64,000 nt of DNA from Pseudomonas silvicola. GTDB taxonomy: Bacteria > Pseudomonadota > Gammaproteobacteria > Pseudomonadales > Pseudomonadaceae. Within the stretch, counting starts at the first letter, position 1, and every line of letters begins with the position of its first letter. Location: assembly GCF_026651855.1 (NCBI RefSeq), contig NZ_CP093280.1:3202001-3266000 (forward strand). Reading direction: 5' to 3'. Below the pieces are notes generated by a model. It had not been told where the DNA came from, did no database searches, and was given only the letters and a program-made list of their open reading frames with translations. This document shows positions 1 through 9,216 of the stretch, one piece after another. Both the position numbers and the translations under genes were made by a program.

Positions 1-244
1 GAATCAGGGCAATGGCGTAGGTCCAGGCGAAGGCCGAGAACACCAGCCCCATCTGCACCTTGTCCAGCCCCAGGTCTTTGGCCATGAAGGGTGCGGCGAT
101 GGAGATGTTCACGCGGTCGACAAAGTTGATGATGGTTGCGATGAGCAACAGTGAGAGCATCAGATAGCGACGCCGTGTGGGCAGACGCGTGGCGGCAACA
201 GCAGCCGGTGCGGCAACGGTCGGCGCCGCCGTGGTATTGGCCAT
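1..244 (-). CDS. ACS-family MFS permease, N-terminal part (cut by window edge)
   Basis: This is the first ~81 codons of a major facilitator permease; the rest runs off the left edge. The start ATG is at 244. An Ala/Thr-rich cytoplasmic tail is followed by a first membrane helix ending in NFVDRVNISIAAPF, the signature of the anion:cation symporter family (GudP/GarP/ExuT/DgoT relatives). A second helix begins in the FSAFAWTYAIAL stretch. It lies 98 bp downstream of the talarate/galactarate dehydratase on the same strand, so the two probably form an operon and the permease probably imports an aldarate. Substrate is inferred from the neighbour only. Confidence 0.85.
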   Translation of the reverse strand, partial: MANTTAAPTVAAPAAVAATRLPTRRRYLMLSLLLIATIINFVDRVNISIAAPFMAKDLGLDKVQMGLVFSAFAWTYAIALI

Positions 245-342
245 GGGTGAATCCTCTGTTGTTTTTATGCTGAGGTTCGGTGAGGCAGGTTAAGCGGCGA
301 CACCGCGCAGCGAGCCGCACGGTGTCGCGAGGTGAGGCAGGA

Positions 343-1500
343 TTACGGTCGTTTGCCGATTTCGCACTCGGCTACGGTCCATCCGGCCAGTTGCTCGTGC
401 AGGGTGAAGCCCAGGCCTGGACGATCTGGCACGATCATGTGGCCGTTGCGGATTTCCAGGCGTTCGTTGAACGCAGGCTCCAGCCACTCGAAATGCTCGA
501 CCCAGGTCTCATGGGCGTACGCTGCGGCCAGGTGCAGGTGAATTTCCATGACAAAGTGCGGCGCCATGATCATGCCTTTGGCTTCTGCGCGGCTGGCCAC
601 TTTGAGGAACGGAGTAATGCCGCCCACCCGTGGTGCGTCGTGCATCAATACGTCCACCGCGCCACGTTCGACATAGGCGTTGACTTCATCGGCGCTGACC
701 AGCATTTCGCCGGTGCCCACCGGTGTGTCCAGCGCCGCCGAGAGCATCGCATGGCCATCGACGTCGTACGCGTCCAGCGGCTCCTCGATCCATTGCAAGT
801 CGTATTGTTCCAGCGCACGGCCCATGCGCATGGCGGTGGTGCGGTCCCACTGCTGGTTGACGTCGACCATCAGCGGCGTGCTGTCGCCCAGCGCCTTGCG
901 CACTGCATCGACGCGGGACAGGTCCAGTTTGCGGTCAGGATGGCCGACTTTCATTTTTACCCCGCCGATGCCGCGATCCAGCGATGCACCGGCCTTCTCG
1001 ATGACTTCTTCAATCGAGGCCTGCAGGTAGCCGCCGGAGGTGTTGTAGCAGCGCACTGAGTTGCGGTGGGCACCGAGCAGTTTGGACAGCGGCAGGTTGG
1101 CGCGGCGTGCCTTCAGGTCCCAGAGCGCGGTGTCCAGCGCCGCAATCGCCTGGGTCGACAAGCCGCTGCGACCCACTGATGCACCGGCCCAGACCAACTT
1201 GATCCACAGCCGAGAAATGTCGTTGGGGTCTTCACCGATCAGCAGCGGCGCGACTTCTTTGGCGAAGGCAAACTGGCCAGGGCCGCCGGTGCGCAGGGTA
1301 TAGGTGAAGCCCATGCCGTGAAAGCCTTGTTCGGTTTCGATCTCGGCGAACAGCAGGGCGACATCCTTAAGCGCGTTTTGCCGGCCAGTCAGCACTTTGG
1401 CGTCACTGACCGCTGTTTTCAGAGGGAGGTTGACCGAACGCAATTTGACATAGGCAATGCGGTCTTGTTCGGTCGAAGCGTTGCGAAGATTCAAGCTCAT
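343..1500 (-). CDS. L-talarate/galactarate dehydratase (enolase superfamily)
   Basis: The 385-residue protein would dehydrate L-talarate or meso-galactarate to 5-keto-4-deoxy-glucarate. From memory it matches Salmonella TalrD/GalrD closely along its whole length, including VSDAKVLTGR, WAGASVGRSG, LLGAHR, CYNTSGG and the C-terminal GLGFTL..CE.GKRP. Mandelate-racemase catalytic elements are visible: KMK at 182-184, metal ligands around D213, E239 and E265, D288 in the DAPRVGG motif, and H315 in MAPHF. It is divergent from the LysR gene at 1608 and followed by an ACS permease, the usual layout for aldarate import and breakdown. Function is inferred from remembered family similarity. Confidence 0.88.
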   Translation of the reverse strand: MSLNLRNASTEQDRIAYVKLRSVNLPLKTAVSDAKVLTGRQNALKDVALLFAEIETEQGFHGMGFTYTLRTGGPGQFAFAKEVAPLLIGEDPNDISRLWIKLVWAGASVGRSGLSTQAIAALDTALWDLKARRANLPLSKLLGAHRNSVRCYNTSGGYLQASIEEVIEKAGASLDRGIGGVKMKVGHPDRKLDLSRVDAVRKALGDSTPLMVDVNQQWDRTTAMRMGRALEQYDLQWIEEPLDAYDVDGHAMLSAALDTPVGTGEMLVSADEVNAYVERGAVDVLMHDAPRVGGITPFLKVASRAEAKGMIMAPHFVMEIHLHLAAAYAHETWVEHFEWLEPAFNERLEIRNGHMIVPDRPGLGFTLHEQLAGWTVAECEIGKRP

Positions 1501-1563
1501 GGGATCGTTCCTGCGGGAGGGCTGTTGTTATGTGAAACGATCATAGACAGCGGGTTTTATACG

Positions 1564-1574
1564 CGTCTAATCTA
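1564..1574 (+). promoter_or_regulatory. Putative LysR-site CGTCTAATCTA
   Basis: The 11-mer CGTCTAATCTA lies in the divergent promoter region between the talarate dehydratase and the LysR gene. It ends exactly 33 nt before the LysR start codon. The same 11-mer lies at the same 33-nt distance before the paralogous LysR gene that starts at 51396. Conserved sequence plus conserved spacing suggests an autoregulatory LysR binding half-site. Binding is inferred. Confidence 0.55.
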
Positions 1575-1607
1575 AACTGGCATGGGATTTATACAGAGAT
1601 TGAATAG

Positions 1608-2507
1608 ATGCTCGACCTGATACAACTGCGCTGTTTCGTCACCGTCGCTACGGAGCTGAATTTCTCCCGTGCCGCTGAACGCCTGAACATGACCCAGCCG
1701 CCGCTCAGTCGGCAGATCCAGTTACTGGAGCATCAGCTGGGCGTGCCGCTGTTTATCCGCAGCACTCGCAGCGTGGTGTTGACGGCCGCTGGTCGGGCGT
1801 TCTTCATCGAAGCGCAAAGCCTGCTGGAGCGCGCCCAACTGGCCACGCTGGCTGCCAAACGCTTCGCTCAGGGGGACATTGGCACGGTGTCGGTTAGCTT
1901 CGTCCCCAGTGCGGTGTACGAATTTCTACCCAAGGTGATTGCCGAAGCACGGGTCGGTCAGCCGGACATCGACATCTCGCTTTCTGAAATGAACACTTAC
2001 GAGCAACACGAAGCCTTGCGCTCGCGGCGTATCGATCTGGGCATTGTGCGACAAGCCATGCGTCAGGACGGGTTTGTGAGTGAGCGCTTGATTCGCGAGC
2101 CCTTCGTGTTGGCCGTGCCTTACGATCACCCGTTGGCGGCTACCGAACAGGTGGGAGTCAGCGACCTGCACGAGCAGCCGTTCATCATGTATTCACACTC
2201 GGCCTGGCAGCCCTTCAACGAGCTGCTGACGGGCATGTTTCGCAGCGCCAAGGTCACGCCACGGTACATCCAGTGGCTAGGGTCGACACTGACGATTCTG
2301 GCGTTGGTCAACGCGCAGATGGGGCTGGCGCTGGTACCCCGCAGTGCGCAGCGTATCCGCTTTGAACGCGTGGTCTACCGAGAGATCGATCTAGGGCCGG
2401 GGATCGAGAGCGAGTTGCATTTGATCTGGCGTGACGACAATGACAACCCGGCGTTTCTGATGATGCTGGAAGCGATTCGCGGGGCGGTGTGGAAACAGGG
2501 CGACTAA
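1608..2507 (+). CDS. LysR-family regulator of the talarate/galactarate genes
   Basis: This 299-residue protein has an N-terminal winged helix-turn-helix (LNFSRAAERLNMTQPPLSRQI, about residues 18-38) and a C-terminal periplasmic-binding-protein-like effector domain. It is transcribed away from the dehydratase at 343-1500, the usual arrangement for a LysR activator of its neighbour. It is strikingly similar to the LysR protein at 50497-51396, which sits beside a glucarate-dehydratase-like operon. The two probably sense related aldarates. The 107-bp gap carries a motif shared with that second promoter. Confidence 0.9.
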   Translation: MLDLIQLRCFVTVATELNFSRAAERLNMTQPPLSRQIQLLEHQLGVPLFIRSTRSVVLTAAGRAFFIEAQSLLERAQLATLAAKRFAQGDIGTVSVSFVPSAVYEFLPKVIAEARVGQPDIDISLSEMNTYEQHEALRSRRIDLGIVRQAMRQDGFVSERLIREPFVLAVPYDHPLAATEQVGVSDLHEQPFIMYSHSAWQPFNELLTGMFRSAKVTPRYIQWLGSTLTILALVNAQMGLALVPRSAQRIRFERVVYREIDLGPGIESELHLIWRDDNDNPAFLMMLEAIRGAVWKQGD

Positions 2508-2512
2508 CCCGT

Positions 2513-3445
2513 TCAGGCTGCCAGCAGGCGCGCGATCCACGCCGTCAACGTGTCGTACAGTACCGCGACCTCGGCAATGCTGTCGTCACGCAGGCAGCCG
2601 TGGACCAGCCCTTTACCGACGTACAGCTCGCTGTCTATCCCGGAGTTCGTCAGCACCTGATGATAGGCGATGCCGTGATCGCGCAGAGGGTCGAACTCTG
2701 CGACGCCGATGAACGTGGAGGGCTGCGCTTTGAAGTCAGCCGCATTGAGCGGCATGGCCAAGGGTGAATGGCGGTATGCCGGGTCAGGCAGGTAGTCCGC
2801 GATGGACACGCGCAACCCGGCGCTGGTGAGAAAGGGCGCATGGGCATGCTCTGTGGCCGACGGCAGCGTCTCGTCGGCGGTCAGTACCGAGTACAGCAAG
2901 GCTTGTCCCAGCGGTTGTCGTTCACCGGTTTCAGCCAGCGCAAGGCACAGCGCCGCAGCCAGGGTGCCGCCGGCACTTTCGCCACACACCAGCAGGCATT
3001 CGGTGGACAATGAACGCAGCACCTGCCCCTGACGCAGGCCGCGAAATGCCCGCAACGTGTCATGCAGGGCGGCGGGCCATGGATGTTCCGGCGCCAAACG
3101 GTACTCCACCGCGACAATCGCCACACGCAGACGCCGGGCAAGCGAGTAGGCAAACCAGTCGTGGCTGTCCAGGCCGCCCATGCTCCAGCCGCCGCCGTGC
3201 AGGTACAGCAACACCGGCCATCCGCCTTTGGGCGTGGGTGAGTCAGGCTGGTAAACACGCAGCGTTAGTCCATCAAGGTCAACGTCTTGCTGAATCCAGC
3301 CGTCGGGGCGCGGCCCGGTGAAGTCGCGACACAAGGCCAGGAAGGCAGCCCGTCGGGCCGCGAGAGTGTCGCTGGCGGGAACGAACGTGAGGCTGCGCTC
3401 CAGCATGGCGCGAATGGCGGGGTTGAGCGGGTAGGGAGATGACAT
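2513..3445 (-). CDS. Alpha/beta hydrolase, hormone-sensitive-lipase-type esterase
   Basis: The 310-residue protein belongs to the HSL (bacterial acetyl-esterase) branch. The oxyanion-hole motif YLHGGGW lies near residue 85 and the nucleophile elbow GESAGG near 155. An Asp is in the FDPLRD stretch and the catalytic His probably in GLVHG near the C-terminus. The ATG at 3445 is preferred because an AAGG sequence lies about eight bases upstream. It is downstream of the ACS permease on the same strand but separated from it by a strong hairpin terminator, so it may be only partly co-transcribed. A role in deacylating a sugar-acid ester or lactone is a guess. Confidence 0.85.
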   Translation of the reverse strand: MSSPYPLNPAIRAMLERSLTFVPASDTLAARRAAFLALCRDFTGPRPDGWIQQDVDLDGLTLRVYQPDSPTPKGGWPVLLYLHGGGWSMGGLDSHDWFAYSLARRLRVAIVAVEYRLAPEHPWPAALHDTLRAFRGLRQGQVLRSLSTECLLVCGESAGGTLAAALCLALAETGERQPLGQALLYSVLTADETLPSATEHAHAPFLTSAGLRVSIADYLPDPAYRHSPLAMPLNAADFKAQPSTFIGVAEFDPLRDHGIAYHQVLTNSGIDSELYVGKGLVHGCLRDDSIAEVAVLYDTLTAWIARLLAA

Positions 3446-3469
3446 GATCAAGACCTTGAATTCAGACGA

Positions 3470-3499
3470 AAAAACGGCTGCAACAGGGCAGCCGTTTTT
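3470..3499. terminator. Bidirectional intrinsic terminator
   Basis: A perfect stem AACGGCTGC/GCAGCCGTT has a 6-nt loop and is flanked by A-runs and T-runs, so it could work on both strands. It lies between the ACS permease stop (3544) and the esterase start (3445), both minus strand, and probably limits read-through from permease to esterase. Confidence 0.75.
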
Positions 3500-3543
3500 G
3501 GCACGTTGTTACAAGCCATTCATGTTTGCCATGTCCATGTGGG

Positions 3544-4842
3544 TCAGGCAGCCTGAGCGACTACCGCCGGTTGCGCTTTGTGACGCCCGACGAAGAACGC
3601 CACGATCATTGCACCAATGATGCCCAGCGTACCGGCCAGCACGAACCCGGTGGAGTAGGTGCCGGATTGTTGGATCAGGTAACCGGTGATGGCTGGGCCG
3701 ACGATCCCCGACAGGTTCGCCAGACCATGCATGAAGCCGCTGGCCGTGCCCACCTGATTGCTCGGCACGCTGTCTTGAATCAACGCCCAGTATGCGGGGG
3801 CGGTTAGCATCAGGAAGCCGATCGCGACGGTCATCACGCCTACTGCCAGATTGACGCTTTCCACGAGCCCGGTGATGCCAATGCAGGTTGCGGCGATCAA
3901 CAGTGACGTCACCAGCACCACCTTGCGTGAGAAGGTCTGCTTGCCGGTGCGGCGGAAAATGTAATCCACCAGCAAACCACCCGACAGGTAGCCGACGGCA
4001 CCAACGACCCACGGCAGCGAATTGACGATGCTCATGTTTTGCAGGCTCACGCCTTTGGCATCCACCAGGTAACTGGGGAACCAGGTCATGAAGAAGAACA
4101 GGATGTAGTTGTAGCAAAACAGCGAAATCCCGGTGAGCAGCACAGAACGGTTGCGCAGTACCTCGCGGAACGATGCCTTCTCGCCAGCAACGGACGGAAT
4201 GTCTTCACGGCCTTCATTGATCAAGGCCAGTTCTTCGGGGCTGACGCGCGGGTGCTCAGCCGGGGTCTCGGTGGTGAGCTTGACCCAGGCGACGACCCAG
4301 AACAGGCCCATCACGGCCATGACCACAAAGGCCACGCGCCAGCCGAGCCACAGCGCCATGAAGCCGATGATCGGGCCCGCCAACGCGCCACCGATGGGGC
4401 CGCCCGCCTGGTTGATGCCTGCCGCGCTGGCGCGTTCCTTGAGCGGGAACCAGGTGTTGACCACCTTGTTGGCCGTGGCCGAATTCGGCCCTTCACCGGC
4501 GCCGAAGAACGCCCGTACCACCAGCAATGACCAGAAGTTGGAGACTGCAGCTGTGATGCCGCACACCAGTGACCAGCCACCCATGGACCAGATCAGCACT
4601 TTGCGTCCACCGAAGCGGTCGGCGAGGTAGCCGCCAATCACATTGAAAGAGGCGTAACCGACGGAAAACGCACTGAAGATCAGGCCTTTCTCGACGGGCG
4701 TGAGGTGGAAGTCCTGGGTGATAAACGGCATGGCAATCGACAGTGCAGCCCGGTCGATGTAGTTGATGATCATGGCCAGCAGCAGCATGAACAGGATCGT
4801 GGAGCGGTATTTCTTTTTGTGGATCTTTTTATTGTTAGGCAT
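3544..4842 (-). CDS. ACS-family MFS sugar-acid permease
   Basis: This 432-residue protein has twelve predicted membrane segments. The first helix ends in NYIDRAALSIAMPF, the DRFGGRK loop follows helix 2, and FGAGEGPNSATANKVVNTWFP follows helix 4; all are typical of GudP/GarP/ExuT-type proton symporters. It is transcribed toward the esterase and is divergent from a second, different ACS permease at 5249. No regulator lies next to it and I cannot assign the substrate. Confidence 0.88.
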   Translation of the reverse strand: MPNNKKIHKKKYRSTILFMLLLAMIINYIDRAALSIAMPFITQDFHLTPVEKGLIFSAFSVGYASFNVIGGYLADRFGGRKVLIWSMGGWSLVCGITAAVSNFWSLLVVRAFFGAGEGPNSATANKVVNTWFPLKERASAAGINQAGGPIGGALAGPIIGFMALWLGWRVAFVVMAVMGLFWVVAWVKLTTETPAEHPRVSPEELALINEGREDIPSVAGEKASFREVLRNRSVLLTGISLFCYNYILFFFMTWFPSYLVDAKGVSLQNMSIVNSLPWVVGAVGYLSGGLLVDYIFRRTGKQTFSRKVVLVTSLLIAATCIGITGLVESVNLAVGVMTVAIGFLMLTAPAYWALIQDSVPSNQVGTASGFMHGLANLSGIVGPAITGYLIQQSGTYSTGFVLAGTLGIIGAMIVAFFVGRHKAQPAVVAQAA

Positions 4843-5248
4843 GTACCACCTCTATGGGCGTTGAGTAGCAGTCAAGTTTCTGTGAGCCACCCTACGTGCA
4901 GTTGCCGCGGTTGAACATCGGCGCTCGATCGAGGCCATCCCTGCGTTCCATTCCGTGAGACAAAAGCGCTTTTTATGCACCGTATCTCGCCCTGTAGCGT
5001 GATTGAAGACTGGCAGATCACTGCCGGCAGGGCCCTGTCGATCCACCTTGGCTGTGACCTTGAGGCGGGGTTAATCGAGGCATGTCTCAAATCATGGGAC
5101 AGCCCGGTTTTTGTGACCCTGGCCGGACAACCGACCATTGGCAAGGCATCCTTGGCATGTGAGCCTCGGCTTTCGGCTACCGTGTGCGAGCGCGCTTTGC
5201 GTGCATCGGTGTCCGCCATAAAAACAAGTCACCACCGAGTCGGAACAC
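4843..5248. other. Divergent intergenic region between two permease genes
   Basis: This 406-bp gap separates two divergently transcribed ACS permeases. It must hold promoters for both, but I found no convincing operator palindrome, RNA gene or small gene. Short open frames here lack ribosome-binding sites and family character. Confidence 0.5.
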
Positions 5249-6538
5249 ATGAAAATAAAATACCGCTGGGTCGTTGCCGCGCTGCTGTTTTTCGCTGGCA
5301 TGCTGAATTACCTCGACCGCGCCGCGTTGTCGGTCGCCGCCCCACTGATCAAACAGGATCTCAACATCGACGACGCGCAAATGGGGCTGCTGTTCAGCAG
5401 CTTCTTCCTGGGCTACTGCGTGTTCTGTTTCATTGGCGGCTACGCCTCTGACCGTTTTGGCCCCAAGCGGGTGTTTGGTTGCGCGGCGGCCTTCTGGTCG
5501 GTGTTCTGTGGGCTGACCGCGCTGATGGGCAACTTCACGCAACTGCTGGTCTGCCGCGTGTTGTTCGGCATCGGCGAGGGCCCTATGGGCAGCACGACCA
5601 ACAAGACCGTTACCAACTGGTTCCCCCGCGAAGAAGCCGCGTTCGCCCTGGGCCTGTCCAGTTGCGGGCAGCCGTTGGGCGCGGCGATTGCTGCACCGGT
5701 GGTGGGGCTGGTAGCCTGGCACTTCGGCTGGCGTGTGTCGTTCGTGGTCATCGCCTTGCTCGGCGTGGTGTGGCTTGCAGCGTGGCTGTTGATGTTCAGG
5801 GACACGCCCGCCCAGCACCCGCGGGTCAGTGCTCAAGAGCGACAACTGATTGAAACCAGCCGTGCGCGTCAACCCGTGGCCAGCGAGGCTGGTCAGCACA
5901 GCGTCTGGCACTACATCTTCTCGGTGCCGGTGCTGGCGGTCGCCTTTGCTTACTTCTGCTCCAACTACGTGATGTATTTCTTCCTGACCTGGTTGCCCAG
6001 CTACCTGACTGACTACCAGCACCTGGACGTCAAGCATATGAGCATCATCGGAATGATTCCGTGGGTGGGCGCGGCCATCGGTTTTCTCGCTGGCGGCACG
6101 GCGTCGGACTTCATTCTGCGCAAGACCGGCAAGGGCGTGCTGGCGCGCAAGTCGATCCTGATCCTCGGGCTGGCCGTGGCTTCTGCGTCGGTATTGATGG
6201 TGTCCAGAACCAGCGACCTGACCAGTGCCGTGGTGTTCATCACCCTGGGCAATTTGTTCCTGTTCATGTCGCCGCAGCTGTGCTGGATTTTGCTGCAGGA
6301 AATCGTGCCCTCTGAGCACATCGGTGGAACCGGCGGGTTTGTGCACCTCTTGGCCAACCTTGCCGGGTTGCTGGCGCCCGCGCTGACCGGCTATGTCGTG
6401 CAGTACGGCGGTGGCTACAACACGGCGTTCATGCTCGCGGGTATTGCGGCCGCGACCGGGGCGGTGGTGGTGCTGGTGGTGGTACGTGGCGGTAAACGCG
6501 CGTCCAACGTCGAAAAACTGGCCGCCGACGCCTTGTAA
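5249..6538 (+). CDS. ACS-family MFS sugar-acid permease
   Basis: This 429-residue, twelve-helix permease has the family marks NYLDRAALSVAAPL (helix 1), DRFGPKR (loop 2-3) and FGIGEGPMGSTTNKTVTNWFP (after helix 4). It is a distant paralogue of the divergent neighbour at 3544-4842. A convergent terminator follows at 6561-6600, and the opposing gene is mannonate dehydratase. Substrate is unassigned. Confidence 0.87.
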   Translation: MKIKYRWVVAALLFFAGMLNYLDRAALSVAAPLIKQDLNIDDAQMGLLFSSFFLGYCVFCFIGGYASDRFGPKRVFGCAAAFWSVFCGLTALMGNFTQLLVCRVLFGIGEGPMGSTTNKTVTNWFPREEAAFALGLSSCGQPLGAAIAAPVVGLVAWHFGWRVSFVVIALLGVVWLAAWLLMFRDTPAQHPRVSAQERQLIETSRARQPVASEAGQHSVWHYIFSVPVLAVAFAYFCSNYVMYFFLTWLPSYLTDYQHLDVKHMSIIGMIPWVGAAIGFLAGGTASDFILRKTGKGVLARKSILILGLAVASASVLMVSRTSDLTSAVVFITLGNLFLFMSPQLCWILLQEIVPSEHIGGTGGFVHLLANLAGLLAPALTGYVVQYGGGYNTAFMLAGIAAATGAVVVLVVVRGGKRASNVEKLAADAL

Positions 6539-6560
6539 CTCGGGTAACGGCCAGAAACAA

Positions 6561-6600
6561 AAACGCCGCACCGGACACAACAACTGTCCGATGCGGCGTT
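6561..6600. terminator. Convergent bidirectional terminator
   Basis: A long hairpin pairs AACGCCGCA with TGCGGCGTT, with an inner CGGACA/TGTCCG stem. It lies between the permease ending at 6538 (plus) and the mannonate dehydratase ending at 6611 (minus), and would terminate both. Confidence 0.75.
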
Positions 6601-6610
6601 GAGGAAACGA

Positions 6611-7696
6611 TTAGGCGACGGCCGTTAATCCCGGCTTGGCTTGAACGGCACGGGCCTTCTCCTTGCCAATGCCTTCCCACAACCCTTGCAGGTACATGAT
6701 GCCCAGTGCGCGATCGTACAGGCCGTAACCCGGTACGCCGGTTTCGCCCCAGATCATGCGGCCATGGTCAGGCCGGGCGTAGCCGGTGAAGTTGGCGTCG
6801 TGCAGGGCTTTGAGGATTTCTGCCATGTCCAGTGAGCCGCATTGCGTCGGGTGCGCACTTTCGTAGAAGTCGCCGTTTTCGAACACCTTGACGTTACGCA
6901 GGTGCACGTAATGCACCCGTTGCCGGGCGGCAAATTCGTTGATGAACGACGGCACGTCATTGCGCAGATCGGAACCCAGCGTACCGCTGCACAGCGTCAG
7001 CCCATTGGCCGGTGAGTCGATGATGTTCAGTACGCGGCGGTGGTCTTCGATGTTCTTGATGATGCGCGGCAGGCCAAACACCGAACGGGGTGGATCGTCT
7101 GCGTGCAGTGCCAGCTTCAAGCCGAGTTGTTCGGCGACCGGTACCAGTTTACTGAGGAAGTATTCCAGGTTGCTCCACATCTGCTCGGTGCTGACGTCTT
7201 TGTATTCCTCCAGCATCGCCTGGAGTTTTTCGGGTGGGTATTTGGTGCCGATGCCCGGCAGCGGAATGATTCCCTTGGATACGTCCAGACGGTCGACCGC
7301 AGAGGCTTCGAACGACAGGGTATTGGAGCCGTCGGGCAACTGAAACTCCATCTGTGTGCGGGTCCAGTCAAAGACCGGCATGAAGTTGTAGCAGACAATT
7401 TTCACACCCGCCGCGGCGAGGTTTTTCAGGGTCTGAATGTACTGTGGGATCAAGGCTTCTCGGCCGGGTTTACCGAGTTTGATCTCTTCATGCACGCGGA
7501 AACTGTCCACCACGTCCATCTTGAGGTTGTACACGGCAGCGGCATCGCGCAGGGCGGTGATGCGCTCGACCGGCCAGACCTCGCCCAACGGCGTGTCGTA
7601 AAGCGACGAAACGATGCCGTACAGGCCGGGAATCTGATTGATGTATTGCAGGCTGATCGGGTCTTTGGGACCGTGCCAGCGGAAAATCATTTTCAT
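6611..7696 (-). CDS. uxuA: Mannonate dehydratase
   Basis: This 361-residue protein converts D-mannonate to 2-keto-3-deoxy-gluconate in the hexuronate pathway. It starts MKMIFRWHGP and carries the UxuA hallmarks: CYNFMPVFDWTRT, ALHADDPP, the CSGTLG stretch, HYVHLRN and a C-terminal YARPDHGRMIW. It is a TIM-barrel, metal-dependent enzyme; length is close to the shorter UxuA group. The start at 7696 is chosen because the conserved N-terminus begins there. An ACS permease ends 39 bp upstream (7735), so import and dehydration are co-transcribed. Confidence 0.93.
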   Translation of the reverse strand: MKMIFRWHGPKDPISLQYINQIPGLYGIVSSLYDTPLGEVWPVERITALRDAAAVYNLKMDVVDSFRVHEEIKLGKPGREALIPQYIQTLKNLAAAGVKIVCYNFMPVFDWTRTQMEFQLPDGSNTLSFEASAVDRLDVSKGIIPLPGIGTKYPPEKLQAMLEEYKDVSTEQMWSNLEYFLSKLVPVAEQLGLKLALHADDPPRSVFGLPRIIKNIEDHRRVLNIIDSPANGLTLCSGTLGSDLRNDVPSFINEFAARQRVHYVHLRNVKVFENGDFYESAHPTQCGSLDMAEILKALHDANFTGYARPDHGRMIWGETGVPGYGLYDRALGIMYLQGLWEGIGKEKARAVQAKPGLTAVA

Positions 7697-7734
7697 TGTT
7701 TTAACCTCGTGTTCACGTGACGAAACAGGCAGGC

Positions 7735-9144
7735 TCAGACCTTGGTCTTGAGCTGGAAACGCTGGATTTTTCCGACGATCAACCAGTAGCTGGCCACCGC
7801 CACCAGGCCGTGAGCGCCGACAAAGAGCAGGGCGCCGTCGAAAGACCCTGTGGTTTGCAGGATGTAGCCGATCACCACTGGAGTGACGATCCCGGCTGTG
7901 TTGCCGAAGGCGTTGAACACGCCACCGGTGGTGCCTATAAGCTCCTTGGGGGCGGTGTCTGCCACCACTGTCCAGCCCATGGAGCCGAACCCTTTGCCAA
8001 AAAACGCCAGGCTCATCAGCACCACGACCAGGGTTGCGTTGTCGGCGTAGTTGCACAGGATGATGCTCGAACTGAGCAGCAGGCCAATGGTGATCGGGGT
8101 TTTGCGAGCGATGCTCAGCGAGCCGGTTTTCTTCAAGATCCGGTCGGAAATGAAACCGCTCGACACCCCGCCCACCAACCCGCACAAAGCCGGAATGGCG
8201 GCAATGAAACCCGCTTGCAGAATGTCGAATCCGCGCTCCTTGACCAAATAGATCGGGAACCAGGTCATGAAGAACCAGGTGATTGAGGTGATGCAGTACT
8301 GTGCCAGGAAGATGCCCACCAGCATGCGGCTGCGGAACAACTGACCGATTTCGCCCAGCTTCATGTTTTTGCCGGTGCTTGCGGTTTTGGCTTTCAGGCT
8401 TTCCAGGCTCACCAAGCCATCACCTGCGCGGATGTATTCCAGCTCCTCTTTGTTCATTTTCGGGTGATCAACGGGTAGGTAATACAGCTTCCACCACACC
8501 GCGCCGATGACCAGCCCGATGGCACCCATGATGATGAACACGTACTCCCAGCCAAAGGTGAAGCACAGCCAGCCCATCACCGGGGTGAACACGGCAAGCG
8601 ACAGGTATTGCGCACTGTTGAAGATCGCCCCGGCAATCCCGCGTTCAGACGATGGAAACCATGCCGCGATGATGCGTCCGGATGCCGGACCGACCGGGGA
8701 CTCGGCCGCGCCCAACAAAAAGCGTAGCGCCAACAGCAAAGGCACCACCATGCCGATGAAGTGGACCAGCCCCATCATCACGGTCAAGCAGGACCAGAGC
8801 ACCACGGCGAGCATCATCGAGCGCTTGGAACCGATGCGGTCGGTGAGCCAGCCAGACGGAATCAGAAAGAGGACGTAGGCCCAACTGAAGGCGGAGAACA
8901 GATAGCCCATTTCGACGGAGCTGATGCCAAGCTCTTTGCCCATGTCCGAGCCTGCGACGGACAAGGCGGCCCGGTCGCCGGTGCTCAGCGCCAGTACCAC
9001 CGTGATCAGCGCAAGAATCAGGAAACGATAAGCGGTTTTGTTCGCCGCATGTCTAGGGGCATTGGCCTTGCTGTTGCCTTCAGCGGTGCCCGGCAGGGAC
9101 GGGGGCGATGCGCCGTCCAGCGCATAGCGTGATTGAGAAGTCAT
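7735..9144 (-). CDS. ACS-family MFS permease, probably for a hexuronate or mannonate
   Basis: This 469-residue permease has a long (~38 aa) cytoplasmic N-terminus before helix 1. Helix 1 carries an atypical LSTGDRAALSVAG where most relatives have NYxDR. The DRIGSKRS loop and LGAAESPVGPASGRIIAAWFP are family marks. It is followed by uxuA and preceded by a small dimeric A/B-barrel gene and an RraA-like gene on the same strand, making a four-gene unit from 10337 to 6611. Import of mannonate or a precursor is inferred from uxuA. Confidence 0.87.
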   Translation of the reverse strand: MTSQSRYALDGASPPSLPGTAEGNSKANAPRHAANKTAYRFLILALITVVLALSTGDRAALSVAGSDMGKELGISSVEMGYLFSAFSWAYVLFLIPSGWLTDRIGSKRSMMLAVVLWSCLTVMMGLVHFIGMVVPLLLALRFLLGAAESPVGPASGRIIAAWFPSSERGIAGAIFNSAQYLSLAVFTPVMGWLCFTFGWEYVFIIMGAIGLVIGAVWWKLYYLPVDHPKMNKEELEYIRAGDGLVSLESLKAKTASTGKNMKLGEIGQLFRSRMLVGIFLAQYCITSITWFFMTWFPIYLVKERGFDILQAGFIAAIPALCGLVGGVSSGFISDRILKKTGSLSIARKTPITIGLLLSSSIILCNYADNATLVVVLMSLAFFGKGFGSMGWTVVADTAPKELIGTTGGVFNAFGNTAGIVTPVVIGYILQTTGSFDGALLFVGAHGLVAVASYWLIVGKIQRFQLKTKV

Positions 9145-9216
9145 GTGTGCCTCGTCTATTTATTCTTATCGAGAGTGCAGTGGCATGGCGTCAGTTGGCG
9201 CCATGCTCTCAGGGGG

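Noticed and set aside
5177-6583. 468-codon open frame opposite the permease at 5249
   Set aside because: Antisense shadow in GC-rich DNA: Gln/His/Arg-rich, no family likeness, and fully opposite a clear membrane protein gene.
7697-8185. 163-codon N-terminal extension of mannonate dehydratase
   Set aside because: The extension overlaps the upstream permease in another frame; the conserved UxuA N-terminus begins at 7696.
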